Shown here piece after piece: positions 24,430 through 31,546 of a stretch of DNA of 37,017 nt; the first letter of the stretch is position 1, and each line of letters opens with the position of its first letter. A program made the position numbers and the translations under genes. Under the pieces are notes generated by a model. It saw nothing but the letters and a program-made list of their open reading frames with translations. It was not told the DNA's origin and ran no database searches. The stretch spans positions 1-37,017 of the forward strand of contig JALDRK010000037.1 of the NCBI GenBank assembly GCA_031315915.1, read 5' to 3'. Origin of the DNA: Nitrospirales bacterium. Lineage in GTDB: Bacteria > Nitrospirota > Nitrospiria > Nitrospirales > UBA8639.

Positions 24430-24698
24430 GTCGAATGTTCCTCAACAAGTAGAAAATCTCGAAAGACTTCCAGTCTACTTGTTTCGGTAATTTTCTGCAA
24501 TGTTGGAAAATGGATTTCCTTGAGAATAGGCATCTCCTGGGCTATAATCGCCCTTCTTTTTTGATTTAGGGTTGCCGCCTGGGCTAACCGGGAGTTTATA
24601 TTCGTATGCTCTCGCATCAAGCTCTGGTGGCTACCTATTCTTTTTTCCATTCCGGTCAGGGTAGATAGATTTTCGCTATGAAAATAGGGGTTTGTCAT
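24426..24698 (-). CDS. doubtful 90-aa ORF upstream of queF
   Basis: This open frame overlaps the queF start by ATGA, which would suggest coupling, and contains a helical, charged stretch. No family is recognised and there is no ribosome binding site. It covers the plus-strand promoter and leader of the phosphonate operon, and its start codon overlaps that operon's first ATG. It may simply be open by chance. Confidence 0.22.
   Translation of the reverse strand: MTNPYFHSENLSTLTGMEKRIGSHQSLMREHTNINSRLAQAATLNQKRRAIIAQEMPILKEIHFPTLQKITETSRLEVFRDFLLVEEHST
24446..24481 (-). promoter_or_regulatory. stem-loop in the queF leader
   Basis: CAAGTAGA and TCTACTTG form a perfect 8-bp stem with a 20-base loop that holds a further small GACT/AGTC hairpin. 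It ends about 16 bases before the queF start, next to its GAGGA ribosome binding site. It does not match the preQ1 riboswitch consensus that I know, so it may be an unrelated structure. Confidence 0.3.
24520..24548 (+). promoter_or_regulatory. sigma-70 promoter of the phosphonate operon
   Basis: TTGAGA (24520-24525) and a perfect TATAAT (24543-24548) are separated by 17 bases. Transcription would start near 24555, leaving a leader of about 140 bases before the decarboxylase ATG at 24697. A 9-bp direct repeat, CCTGGGCTA, occurs at the -10 region and again about 35 bases downstream. Confidence 0.55.
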
Positions 24699-25213
24699 GG
24701 TTGAAACCGACGAATTTGTGAAAGAGCTTCAAGGGATCGGGTTCGACTTTTTTACCGGAGTCCCGGATACGATTTTGGGAGGGATTATTGCCCATTTGAC
24801 GGAAGAAGGGCTGTATACCCCGGCGGTTCGGGAAGATGAGGCAGTGGCTATGGCTTCCGGGCTTTTTCTCGGGGGAAAAATTCCGGCGGTGTTGATGCAA
24901 AATAGCGGGTTGGGAAATGCCCTCAATGTTCTGGCATCCTTTGAATTTAATTTATCGGATCCCCTGCCTCCTTCTGGTGTCTTGGCGAGGGTTTCAGGGA
25001 AAAGATGCCCCAGAGCATTTGGTCATGGGACAAACGATGACGCAATTGTTGGACACCGTGAAAATTCCACATCGGACGGTGGAAGCGGCGACGTTTCTGT
25101 AGAGCGATCTGCAATGGGTGGCGAAGACATTTATGGAGCAACGGGTGCCTGTGGCTCTGCTGTTGAAAAAAGGCATTGTAAAACCGTACAGCCCTAGCCT
25201 CAAGGTAGGCTGA
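24697..25213 (+). pseudogene. phosphonopyruvate decarboxylase alpha (N-terminal) part, frameshift and stop
   Basis: This is the TPP-pyrimidine-binding half of a phosphonopyruvate/sulfopyruvate decarboxylase. The first 83 residues are intact: FVKELQGIGFDFFTGVPD, then REDEAVAMASGLFLGGK, then MQNSGLGNALNVLASFE, including the conserved glutamate that activates TPP. At about 24946 an extra T (TTT for TT) shifts the frame. The true continuation (LIYRIPCLLLVSWRGFQGKDAPEH...) is in the next frame, and that frame has a TAG at 25100-25102 before continuing SDLQWVAKTFMEQ to its natural TGA at 25213. Two lesions in one gene suggest decay, though sequence error is possible. GGGG lies six bases before the ATG. 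It is the first gene of the operon. Confidence 0.85.
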
Positions 25214-25246
25214 GACACCAGAGGAGAATAATAGGGAAATGAAATC

Positions 25247-25828
25247 ATGATCGGACCTGAAGAAGGGGTCATGCAAAGCCGGGCACAGGCGATGGGAGCG
25301 ATTTTGGAATTGCTCACCGATCAACTCTTAATCATTTGTAACGGATTTCCGTCACGGGAAGCTCATAAACTTAGGGATCGAGCATCAAATTTTTACATGA
25401 TCGGGTCGATGGGGGCCACGGCAGGAATCGGGTTGGGGCTCGCATTGGCCAAGCCTGACAAGACGGTGGTGGTATTTGATGGGGACGGAAATGTATTAAT
25501 GAGTTTAGGGACCTTGGCCACGGTGGGAGCTTTAAAACCTAAAAACTTGATTCATGTGGTATTTGATAATGAAGTCTATGGCACTACGGGGAATCAGCCT
25601 ACCTATTCTCGGGTAGTGGCTCTGGACAAAATGGCCCGGTCGGCGGGCTATGTGAATGTCGAACGGGTCTGGGAACGTGAAGACATTGTGTATGAATTTC
25701 AATCCATGATGGCGGAAGCCGGCCCGAGTTTTTTATTAATAAAAGTGAACGAACAACTGGAAGAAGCCGATCGCGTCGAAATTCCTCCTGCCGAGCTGAC
25801 TGCCCGCTTTAAAGGGAGTGTGGCATAG
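25247..25828 (+). CDS. phosphonopyruvate decarboxylase beta (C-terminal, TPP-binding) part
   Basis: A 193-aa protein corresponding to the diphosphate-binding half of phosphonopyruvate decarboxylase, which turns phosphonopyruvate into phosphonoacetaldehyde and CO2 and pulls phosphonate synthesis forward. The TPP/Mg motif is VVFDGDGNVLMSLGTL (about 76-91) with the second ligand at VVFDNEVYGTTGNQPT (about 105-119). FYMIGSMGATAGIGLGLA is also typical. Most phosphonopyruvate decarboxylases are one chain of about 380 aa. Here the halves are separate genes, as in ComD/ComE sulfopyruvate decarboxylase. Context (PhnW next door) favours phosphonate over sulfonate. It cannot work without an alpha part. 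Confidence 0.9.
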   Translation: MIGPEEGVMQSRAQAMGAILELLTDQLLIICNGFPSREAHKLRDRASNFYMIGSMGATAGIGLGLALAKPDKTVVVFDGDGNVLMSLGTLATVGALKPKNLIHVVFDNEVYGTTGNQPTYSRVVALDKMARSAGYVNVERVWEREDIVYEFQSMMAEAGPSFLLIKVNEQLEEADRVEIPPAELTARFKGSVA

Positions 25829-25887
25829 CTATGGCGTATACGGTGTTTATCTCGCGTGTTTGAGGTTGTAGGAGAGGAGCCGTTCCA

Positions 25888-26982
25888 ATGGTGTTATTGA
25901 ATCCCGGTCCGGTGAATGTGTCCGATCGTGTTCGCCAGGCCTTGATGAGACCTGATATTTGTCACCGGGAATCCGAATTCTCGGAATTGTTAGCCGATAT
26001 CCGGCGGAAATTACTGACGGCTTTTGTTCCCGGAGGCGAAGAAGACTATACCGCCATTGTGCTGACGGGGTCGGGCACGGCTGCCGTGGAAGCCGCTGTG
26101 AGGTCCAGTATGCCTACCGGCAAGCGCGCCATGGTCATTAATAATGGGGTCTATGGCCAACGGATGTCTTCCATGTTGTGGACCAGGCGGTTGGCGATTC
26201 CGGATCTCAAGTTTGCTTGGGGGACGGCTCCGGATTTGACGAAAGTGGAACTGGCATTGAAGCAACATCCGGAAGTCCACACCGTCATGGTGGTGCATCA
26301 TGAGACCACGCTGGGATTTATCAATCCGGTCGAAGACATTGCGGACATAGTGGATCGGTTCGGTAGGGTCACGCTCGTGGATTCGGTGAGCGGGTTGGGC
26401 GGGGAATCGCTGGATATTGGCGGGGCGAAATTGTATATGGTGGCCGGTGCGGCTCAAAAATGCATTCAAGGATTTCCCGGGGCGGCATTTGTGCTGGTCC
26501 GCAAAGGCTTTATGGAACGCGTCATGAAATACCCCAAACATTCCTGGTATTTGAATCTAGCCAATTATTATGAAGACCAAGAGCGCGGGAGCATTCCGTT
26601 TACTCCGGCGGTTCAGGTGTATTACGGGTTTCGAGAGGCGTTGGATGAATTGTTGGAGGAAGGCGTGCAGGCCAGAATACAACGGTTCGCCGGTTATGCC
26701 AAAAAAATCCGGGAAGCATTGGAGTCCTGGGGAATTAAGCCGGTGCTTTCGCCTGACATGCGGAGCAATACCCTGACGGCTTTCCAACTGCCGGAAGGCC
26801 TGACCTATCCCCGGCTTCATGACCAACTGAAAGAGCGCGGCTATGTCATCTATGCCGGGCAAGGCCAGTTGGAATCTCAAATCTTCCGAGTGGGAAATAT
26901 CGGTGCGTTGACTGATAAGAATATCGAGGGATTTATCGCGGCCTTTCAGGACACGTTGAAACAGACGACGGGGAATGGATGA
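25888..26982 (+). CDS. phnW: 2-aminoethylphosphonate:pyruvate transaminase
   Basis: A 364-aa class V PLP aminotransferase. A strong GGAGAGGAG lies upstream of the ATG. Hallmarks are LLNPGPVNVSDRVRQAL and DICHRESEFSELL at the N-terminus, GSGTAAVEAAVRS, VDSVSGLGGESLDI (PLP-binding Asp165), and the Schiff-base lysine in GAAQKCIQGFPG (Lys191). PhnW interconverts phosphonoacetaldehyde plus an amino donor with 2-aminoethylphosphonate. In catabolism it runs the other way, but next to a decarboxylase and a nucleotidyltransferase the synthetic direction is likely. No phosphonatase (PhnX) or C-P lyase gene is present. The stop overlaps the next start by four bases. Confidence 0.9.
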   Translation: MVLLNPGPVNVSDRVRQALMRPDICHRESEFSELLADIRRKLLTAFVPGGEEDYTAIVLTGSGTAAVEAAVRSSMPTGKRAMVINNGVYGQRMSSMLWTRRLAIPDLKFAWGTAPDLTKVELALKQHPEVHTVMVVHHETTLGFINPVEDIADIVDRFGRVTLVDSVSGLGGESLDIGGAKLYMVAGAAQKCIQGFPGAAFVLVRKGFMERVMKYPKHSWYLNLANYYEDQERGSIPFTPAVQVYYGFREALDELLEEGVQARIQRFAGYAKKIREALESWGIKPVLSPDMRSNTLTAFQLPEGLTYPRLHDQLKERGYVIYAGQGQLESQIFRVGNIGALTDKNIEGFIAAFQDTLKQTTGNG

Positions 26983-27737
26983 GGGCGATAATTTTTGCGG
27001 CAGGCGTCGGTCGTCGGTTACACGCGGTGACGCAGGGCCGTCCAAAATGTCTGGTGGAAATCGGAGGGCGTTCGCTCCTCTCTCTTCATCTTGAATATCT
27101 GACGCAACTGGGAGTTGGACCGGTGGTGGTGATTGTGGGGTTTGCCCAGGAGGCGATTCGGGAAGCCGTAGCTCAAGATCCTCATGGCTCGGTTGTGCGA
27201 TTTGTCGTCAACGAGCAATTCACGAGAGGAAGCATCACCTCTCTGTGGGCGGCAAGAGACCACATGACCGAAGATGCCGTCTTGATGGATGCCGATGTGT
27301 TTTATGATCCGAGGATCCTGATGCGACTGGTCCGGTCCTCCACTTCCACCGCGCTGCTGATGGATGAATCAGTTCAACAGCAAACGGAAGAATGCATGGT
27401 GGCTGCCCGTGATGGGAGAGTGGTCCGGTTGAGTAAAACCTTGCCCGACCGGTTTGACGAGGCCGGGGAAGGCATCGGATTTTTCAAAATTCAAAAAGCT
27501 CATATCCCGACTCTGCTTCATTCCGTGCGATCCTGTATTGAGGCGGGTCGTTTGGATATGGAATATGAAGATGCCATGCAGGAATTCTTTGGACAAGTCG
27601 CTGTGGGATATGAAAAAGTAGGGGGGATGCCCTGGGTCGAGATTGATTTCCCAGAGGATATCCAGAGAGCGATTCATGAGATCTTGCCTGCCATAGGGGT
27701 AATGGAGAATAATACCTCAGCGTCAGTGACTCGGTAG
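26979..27737 (+). CDS. sugar-nucleotidyltransferase-like enzyme, probable CTP:2-aminoethylphosphonate cytidylyltransferase (PntC-like)
   Basis: A 252-aa enzyme with an intact nucleotidyltransferase signature, IIFAAGVGRRL...GRPKCLVEIGG (residues 4-30), and the Mg-binding DAD at 104-106 (VLMDADVFYD). The C-terminal YEKVGGMPWVEIDFPEDIQRA is typical of choline-phosphate-type cytidylyltransferases. Overlap with phnW (ATGA) makes CMP-2-aminoethylphosphonate the likely product, as known for PntC. PntC is often fused to PEP mutase; here it stands alone and no PEP mutase is in the window. The alternative, a cytidylyltransferase for choline or inositol phosphate, cannot be excluded from sequence alone. 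Confidence 0.82.
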   Translation: MRAIIFAAGVGRRLHAVTQGRPKCLVEIGGRSLLSLHLEYLTQLGVGPVVVIVGFAQEAIREAVAQDPHGSVVRFVVNEQFTRGSITSLWAARDHMTEDAVLMDADVFYDPRILMRLVRSSTSTALLMDESVQQQTEECMVAARDGRVVRLSKTLPDRFDEAGEGIGFFKIQKAHIPTLLHSVRSCIEAGRLDMEYEDAMQEFFGQVAVGYEKVGGMPWVEIDFPEDIQRAIHEILPAIGVMENNTSASVTR

Positions 27738-27747
27738 AGAGTTTTCT

Positions 27748-29232
27748 ATGGATGGCACACTCCGACAAGAAACGACGTATGCGGTTGATACCGCTATTCT
27801 TCTGACGTCCTCGGGGGTGTTCTCCAACCAAATGAACGGATCTGATGAACCGCTCCCCAGCCCCTTAACCCGTGTCGGAGGAATGACCCTCTTTCAACGG
27901 GCTGTGTTTACCCTGCAGCGTGGGGGTATATCAAAGATCTGGGTGTTGGCGGGTTCGGAGGAATCCGCGCTTCGTCAAACCTTGCATCATGATACCCGGA
28001 TTCAGGCGGCTGTCCGGTGGTTACCCATTCGAGAGTTTCCTCCCCATGATCCACAAACCTGGGAAACCTTGGCTGACGAAGTCCACGGTTCCTGTATGGT
28101 TGTGGGTTGTCATACGGTCTATTCTCCCACTCTTGTCCAACAATTAAGACTGGATGGCGCCCAGGGAAAAGCCATTGTGGTTGTGGGGCATCCCAATGAA
28201 GGTTATCATTCCGGCAACCCGGGAATTGTATTGCGACCTGACCCTCAAGAAGGATCGGCCACATCTTCAGTCGTCTTTCAAGACCATCAGGAACGCCCGG
28301 CAACCAAACTGAAAAGCGGGGAAATGACCGGAGACCGTTCCCGACATCCCTTAGTTGGGGATATGATCGTACTGCCCTCCCGCCTCCTGGGAATTTCCGG
28401 AGTGTTAAATGCCAATGGGACCAACCCTCTCAGGTTATCTCTTGAACAAGCCGCTATTGAAGGCATGGTACAAACCGTTCACGGAGCTTCACACTGGTTC
28501 AGGGATGTACGCGGGCACAAGGGTCCTCAACTTGCCGAACGAAACCTGTTGCGATCCTTGCAGTCTCTAAAGGGTGGACTGGATGGTCTGGTCGACCGGC
28601 ATTTCAATCGGAAACTGTCAGGAATTTTGACCCGGCTCTTTTTGCGTCTGAAATGGAGTCCTAATGTCATCACGATGGTGTCGATGGTCGTTGGGGTCCT
28701 GGCAGCCGGATTTTTTATCCCTGGCTCCTGGGAACTGGCGCTGGTCGGGGCGTTATTGTTCCAGCTATCCGTCATTATCGATTGTTGCGATGGTGAAGTG
28801 GCCAGACTGACCTTCTCCGAATCGCGTTTTGGGCAGGAGCTGGATATCTGGGCGGATAATATCGTCCACATCGCGATTTTTGTGGGCATTGCCTGCGGAG
28901 CCTATCTGCAAGGCCCCTGGTTTCAGACGGAATTACCTCTGGTGTTGGGAGCCTCCGCGGTGTTGGCGAACCTCGCCTCGCTGTTGCTGGTGAATCATGC
29001 CCGGCATCTTCGAGGACGGCCGCGTGACCTCCGTCGCATGACCACAAGGGAGCGTGAAAAAATCGAGTTCCTGCTTGGCAATGTGGCCAATAGGGACTTT
29101 TCGATTATTGTGTTCGGAAGCGCGTTGTTCGGCGTCCTGCATTGGTTTTTAGGGCTTGCGGCCATGGGTTCATGGTTCTTTGTTATGTCCATGGCGTGGA
29201 TTCTTCGACGCACCCTCATTCCTCGTGCTTAA
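27748..29232 (+). CDS. pseudo-nucleotidyltransferase / CDP-alcohol phosphatidyltransferase fusion
   Basis: A 494-aa two-domain protein. Residues about 12-250 have a nucleotidyltransferase-like fold, but the G-rich loop (ILLTSSGVFSNQ for LAAGxGxR) and the metal aspartate position (MVVGCHTVYSP) are degenerate, so activity is doubtful. Residues about 285-490 are a CDP-alcohol phosphatidyltransferase with five or six helices and the complete motif D348-G-x2-A-R-x8-G-x3-D-x3-D370, closest to the DIPP-synthase type. This domain transfers the phospho-alcohol part of a CMP-activated compound to a lipid or alcohol. Ten bases after the cytidylyltransferase gene, it would be the step that puts aminoethylphosphonate onto diacylglycerol or another acceptor. 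The next gene overlaps its stop. Confidence 0.85.
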   Translation: MDGTLRQETTYAVDTAILLTSSGVFSNQMNGSDEPLPSPLTRVGGMTLFQRAVFTLQRGGISKIWVLAGSEESALRQTLHHDTRIQAAVRWLPIREFPPHDPQTWETLADEVHGSCMVVGCHTVYSPTLVQQLRLDGAQGKAIVVVGHPNEGYHSGNPGIVLRPDPQEGSATSSVVFQDHQERPATKLKSGEMTGDRSRHPLVGDMIVLPSRLLGISGVLNANGTNPLRLSLEQAAIEGMVQTVHGASHWFRDVRGHKGPQLAERNLLRSLQSLKGGLDGLVDRHFNRKLSGILTRLFLRLKWSPNVITMVSMVVGVLAAGFFIPGSWELALVGALLFQLSVIIDCCDGEVARLTFSESRFGQELDIWADNIVHIAIFVGIACGAYLQGPWFQTELPLVLGASAVLANLASLLLVNHARHLRGRPRDLRRMTTREREKIEFLLGNVANRDFSIIVFGSALFGVLHWFLGLAAMGSWFFVMSMAWILRRTLIPRA

Positions 29233-30223
29233 ACTCCTCTTCCTGATCCTTGGCCTGGCGGCCCTGGTTGGGATGATCTTCCACATCGGGCTGGAACCGA
29301 TCCTCCACACCCTCTCTCAACTCGGTCCCTGGGCCGTCACGGTCATTCTTCTCCCGATGATTCTTGTGTATGCCCTGGAAGCCTTAGGGTGGCAACTGAC
29401 GTTGGGAGCCCATGCACGTTTAGTCGGATTTCCCAAATTGTTCGGCATACGGATGGCGGGGGAATCGGTCAATGTCACAACGCCCACTGCCTACGTGGGG
29501 GGCGAACCATTAAAGGCCTATCTGCTGAAGCAATATGGGGTTCCGATGGTGGATGGCTTAGCCTCTGTCGTCACTGCCAAGACGACGATGACTCTGGCCC
29601 AAGTCCTCTTTATTTTATTGGGACTGGCTTTGGCCTTTTGGATTATCGGCGATGCGGAACGGTATGGCTTGGCTATGGTCGTCAGTCTTGGTGTGTTGGT
29701 GTTCGGTGTGGGGTTATTCGTGCTGCTTCAACGGTATGGAATCGGAATGGGTATTCTGGGCATCCTGCGGGCCTGCGGAGTCAAACTGACCTTTTTGGAA
29801 TCACGTGAATCGCAATTGCGAGAATTAGATCGCACCATTCGAACGTTTTACTCGCACCATCGGGGGCGGTTTTTTGTGGCTCTCGGAACCTTTTTTGCGG
29901 CTTGGCTTGCCGAGACACTAGAGGTGTATGCCATTTTGTTTTTTCTCAATGTCGGGGTAGATGTGTGGGCGGCTATTTCCATCGCGGCCTTGACGGTTTT
30001 TATCAAGGGGGGCACCTTTTTCATTCCGGGCAGTCTGGGTGCTCAGGAAGGTGGCTATACCCTCTTGCTTATGAGTTTCGGTTATTCGGAAGTCACGGGA
30101 CTTACTTTTGCGCTCATCCGTCGTGTGCGGGAGATTTTGTGGATCGTCATCGGATTGGGATGTTTGATGGTATTGCGAGGAAAGAATCTTTCTAGCAGTT
30201 CCGAGCCGACCTCATTCCGTTAA
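29225..30223 (+). CDS. flippase-like membrane protein (lysylphosphatidylglycerol synthase TM / UPF0104 family)
   Basis: About 332 aa from GTG at 29225, which overlaps the preceding stop by eight bases. An upstream in-frame ATG would add residues unlike the family. There are about eight to nine helices. The family pattern is LLFLILGLAALVGMIF, then an ALGWQLTLG-like segment, then AGESVNVTTPTAYVGGEPLKAYLL (about 75-100), and near the C-terminus FFIPGSLGAQEGGYTLLL with RRVREILW. Relatives include AglD, HpnL-type proteins and the flippase domain of MprF, several of which move lipids or act on lipid-linked products. In this operon it is a natural candidate to move the phosphonolipid product across the inner membrane. 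That role is inferred. Confidence 0.85.
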   Translation: MLKLLFLILGLAALVGMIFHIGLEPILHTLSQLGPWAVTVILLPMILVYALEALGWQLTLGAHARLVGFPKLFGIRMAGESVNVTTPTAYVGGEPLKAYLLKQYGVPMVDGLASVVTAKTTMTLAQVLFILLGLALAFWIIGDAERYGLAMVVSLGVLVFGVGLFVLLQRYGIGMGILGILRACGVKLTFLESRESQLRELDRTIRTFYSHHRGRFFVALGTFFAAWLAETLEVYAILFFLNVGVDVWAAISIAALTVFIKGGTFFIPGSLGAQEGGYTLLLMSFGYSEVTGLTFALIRRVREILWIVIGLGCLMVLRGKNLSSSSEPTSFR

Positions 30224-30347
30224 CCAGATGAAAAACTGGTCGCGGCGGCTGATCCAGGTTCAAGACTAACGGCCATGGCTTGAAATGAGTGTTTCTTCTG
30301 AGGAATAATCGGAGGAAATCTTTTAGTGGTAGGAGGAGGATCGTATT

Positions 30348-30779
30348 GTGGATATTCAATTGGGCACCAATACCTTGCGAAATACCAATGGAGCTTTTTT
30401 GGCTCATGGTCAGGAACATCTGCGCATTGAGTTCGGGAACGATGAACCGGCATTGGTTTTAACCATGTCGGTGTTCATGCCAACCGGGACCGAAGTCGCG
30501 ACCTTGAAGCGCAATGTATGGGAAACGAATCCTGGCGACCGGTTCGTGCTCACGACGACCCCGGACATGCTCAAAGTCGAAGACAGCACATTGAAAACGA
30601 CTGTGATGGAAATTCATCGAACAGAAAACCGCGCGGTGAATATTCCCGCCGCGAAGTTTTACACCTGCAAAGGGACCGTATCCGAAGTATCGGCCGAGTG
30701 GTGGCGTGTCGGCAACAAAATGGAGCTGACCGGCATCGACGCCGATCTCGAAGGCGGCGGTATCGAATTGCCTGAATGA
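30348..30779 (+). CDS. hypothetical protein (143 aa), beta-rich
   Basis: The start is GTG, with a near-perfect AGGAGGAGGA seven bases upstream, so translation should be strong. The protein begins MDIQLGTNTLRNTNGAFLAH and reads as a run of short beta strands with no signal peptide or helix. Other recognisable blocks are LRIEFGNDEPALVLTM and FYTCKGTVSEVSAEWWRVGNKMEL. I recall similar unnamed bacterial proteins with this LGxNxxRNTNG start, but cannot name the family or function. It lies 124 bases after the flippase-like gene and may be a separate unit. Confidence 0.65.
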   Translation: MDIQLGTNTLRNTNGAFLAHGQEHLRIEFGNDEPALVLTMSVFMPTGTEVATLKRNVWETNPGDRFVLTTTPDMLKVEDSTLKTTVMEIHRTENRAVNIPAAKFYTCKGTVSEVSAEWWRVGNKMELTGIDADLEGGGIELPE

Positions 30780-31546
30780 TCGGTCAGCCTCTCCGTCCTT
30801 CCCATTGAAAAAATAGATCGAAAATTTCTCTGATTACCCAAAAGTAGGGAAATGCCTTGGTTTCGGTCTCTTGATTGAATCACTTTCAGCGAAGCGACGA
30901 AAATATTTTCGGCTTTCGGTGATGTCATCATGAGCGCCTTCAGATCGTTAGTCATCGCTTCCCAGCTTTCGCCATCGCGTCAGAGGATCCAACCAATCCA
31001 GTTCTTCTCGCCATAGCAATGAGTTGTATTCTTGCAAAAGAAGTCGACACGCTATCCTGACGAATTGTCTGCGCATGCTGAAACGGTTGCTTATCCATGA
31101 GGAAGCCCATGGTTCTGATTGAGCTCGGATCTGTTTTGGCGAGATCTAGGAGAATTTAGGTGACATCCGTTGTTTTGAACGACAAGTCCCTTCGTCTCAA
31201 AAACTCAATTTACTCGCTGGACAACCGCAAGACTATCCCAGTCCCAGAGGGGTGAGGTTTTTTATGGGATGGCGGTAAAACAAGGAGAATTAAGGAAAAA
31301 ATAGAAGGTAATGCATCTTGAGACAAATTCCCGATCAAGAACCATTTTCATGAAAAGCGCAAGCAAGTCAATGTCTTACCACATCATCAAACGGTAAATG
31401 TCCAAAGAACCCCCTCCCTCGTTGAATATAGGAAATTCTGCCAAAAATTCCTATAATCATCTGGCCTCGCCGGAGCGTATTCATTATCTGGAGAACCTAA
31501 TTCTTCCTGATTTGCCATCCAAGAATAGAAAAAACTGGAAGGAAGC
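30780..31546. other. 767-nt stretch without a supported gene
   Basis: No open frame with a start, ribosome binding site or family resemblance was found on either strand. There is no clear terminator, RNA gene or repeat. The last part must hold the promoter of the TPR lipoprotein gene, which I could not place. Confidence 0.5.

Noticed and set aside
24446..24481. queF leader stem as a preQ1 riboswitch
   Set aside because: The sequence does not show the preQ1 aptamer consensus; it was kept only as an unnamed stem-loop.
26011..26541. 176-codon minus ORF inside phnW
   Set aside because: It is antisense shadow of phnW, which has all expected motifs.
29389..29808. 139-codon plus ORF inside the flippase-like gene
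   Set aside because: It is an out-of-frame shadow; the real frame has the family pattern and helices.
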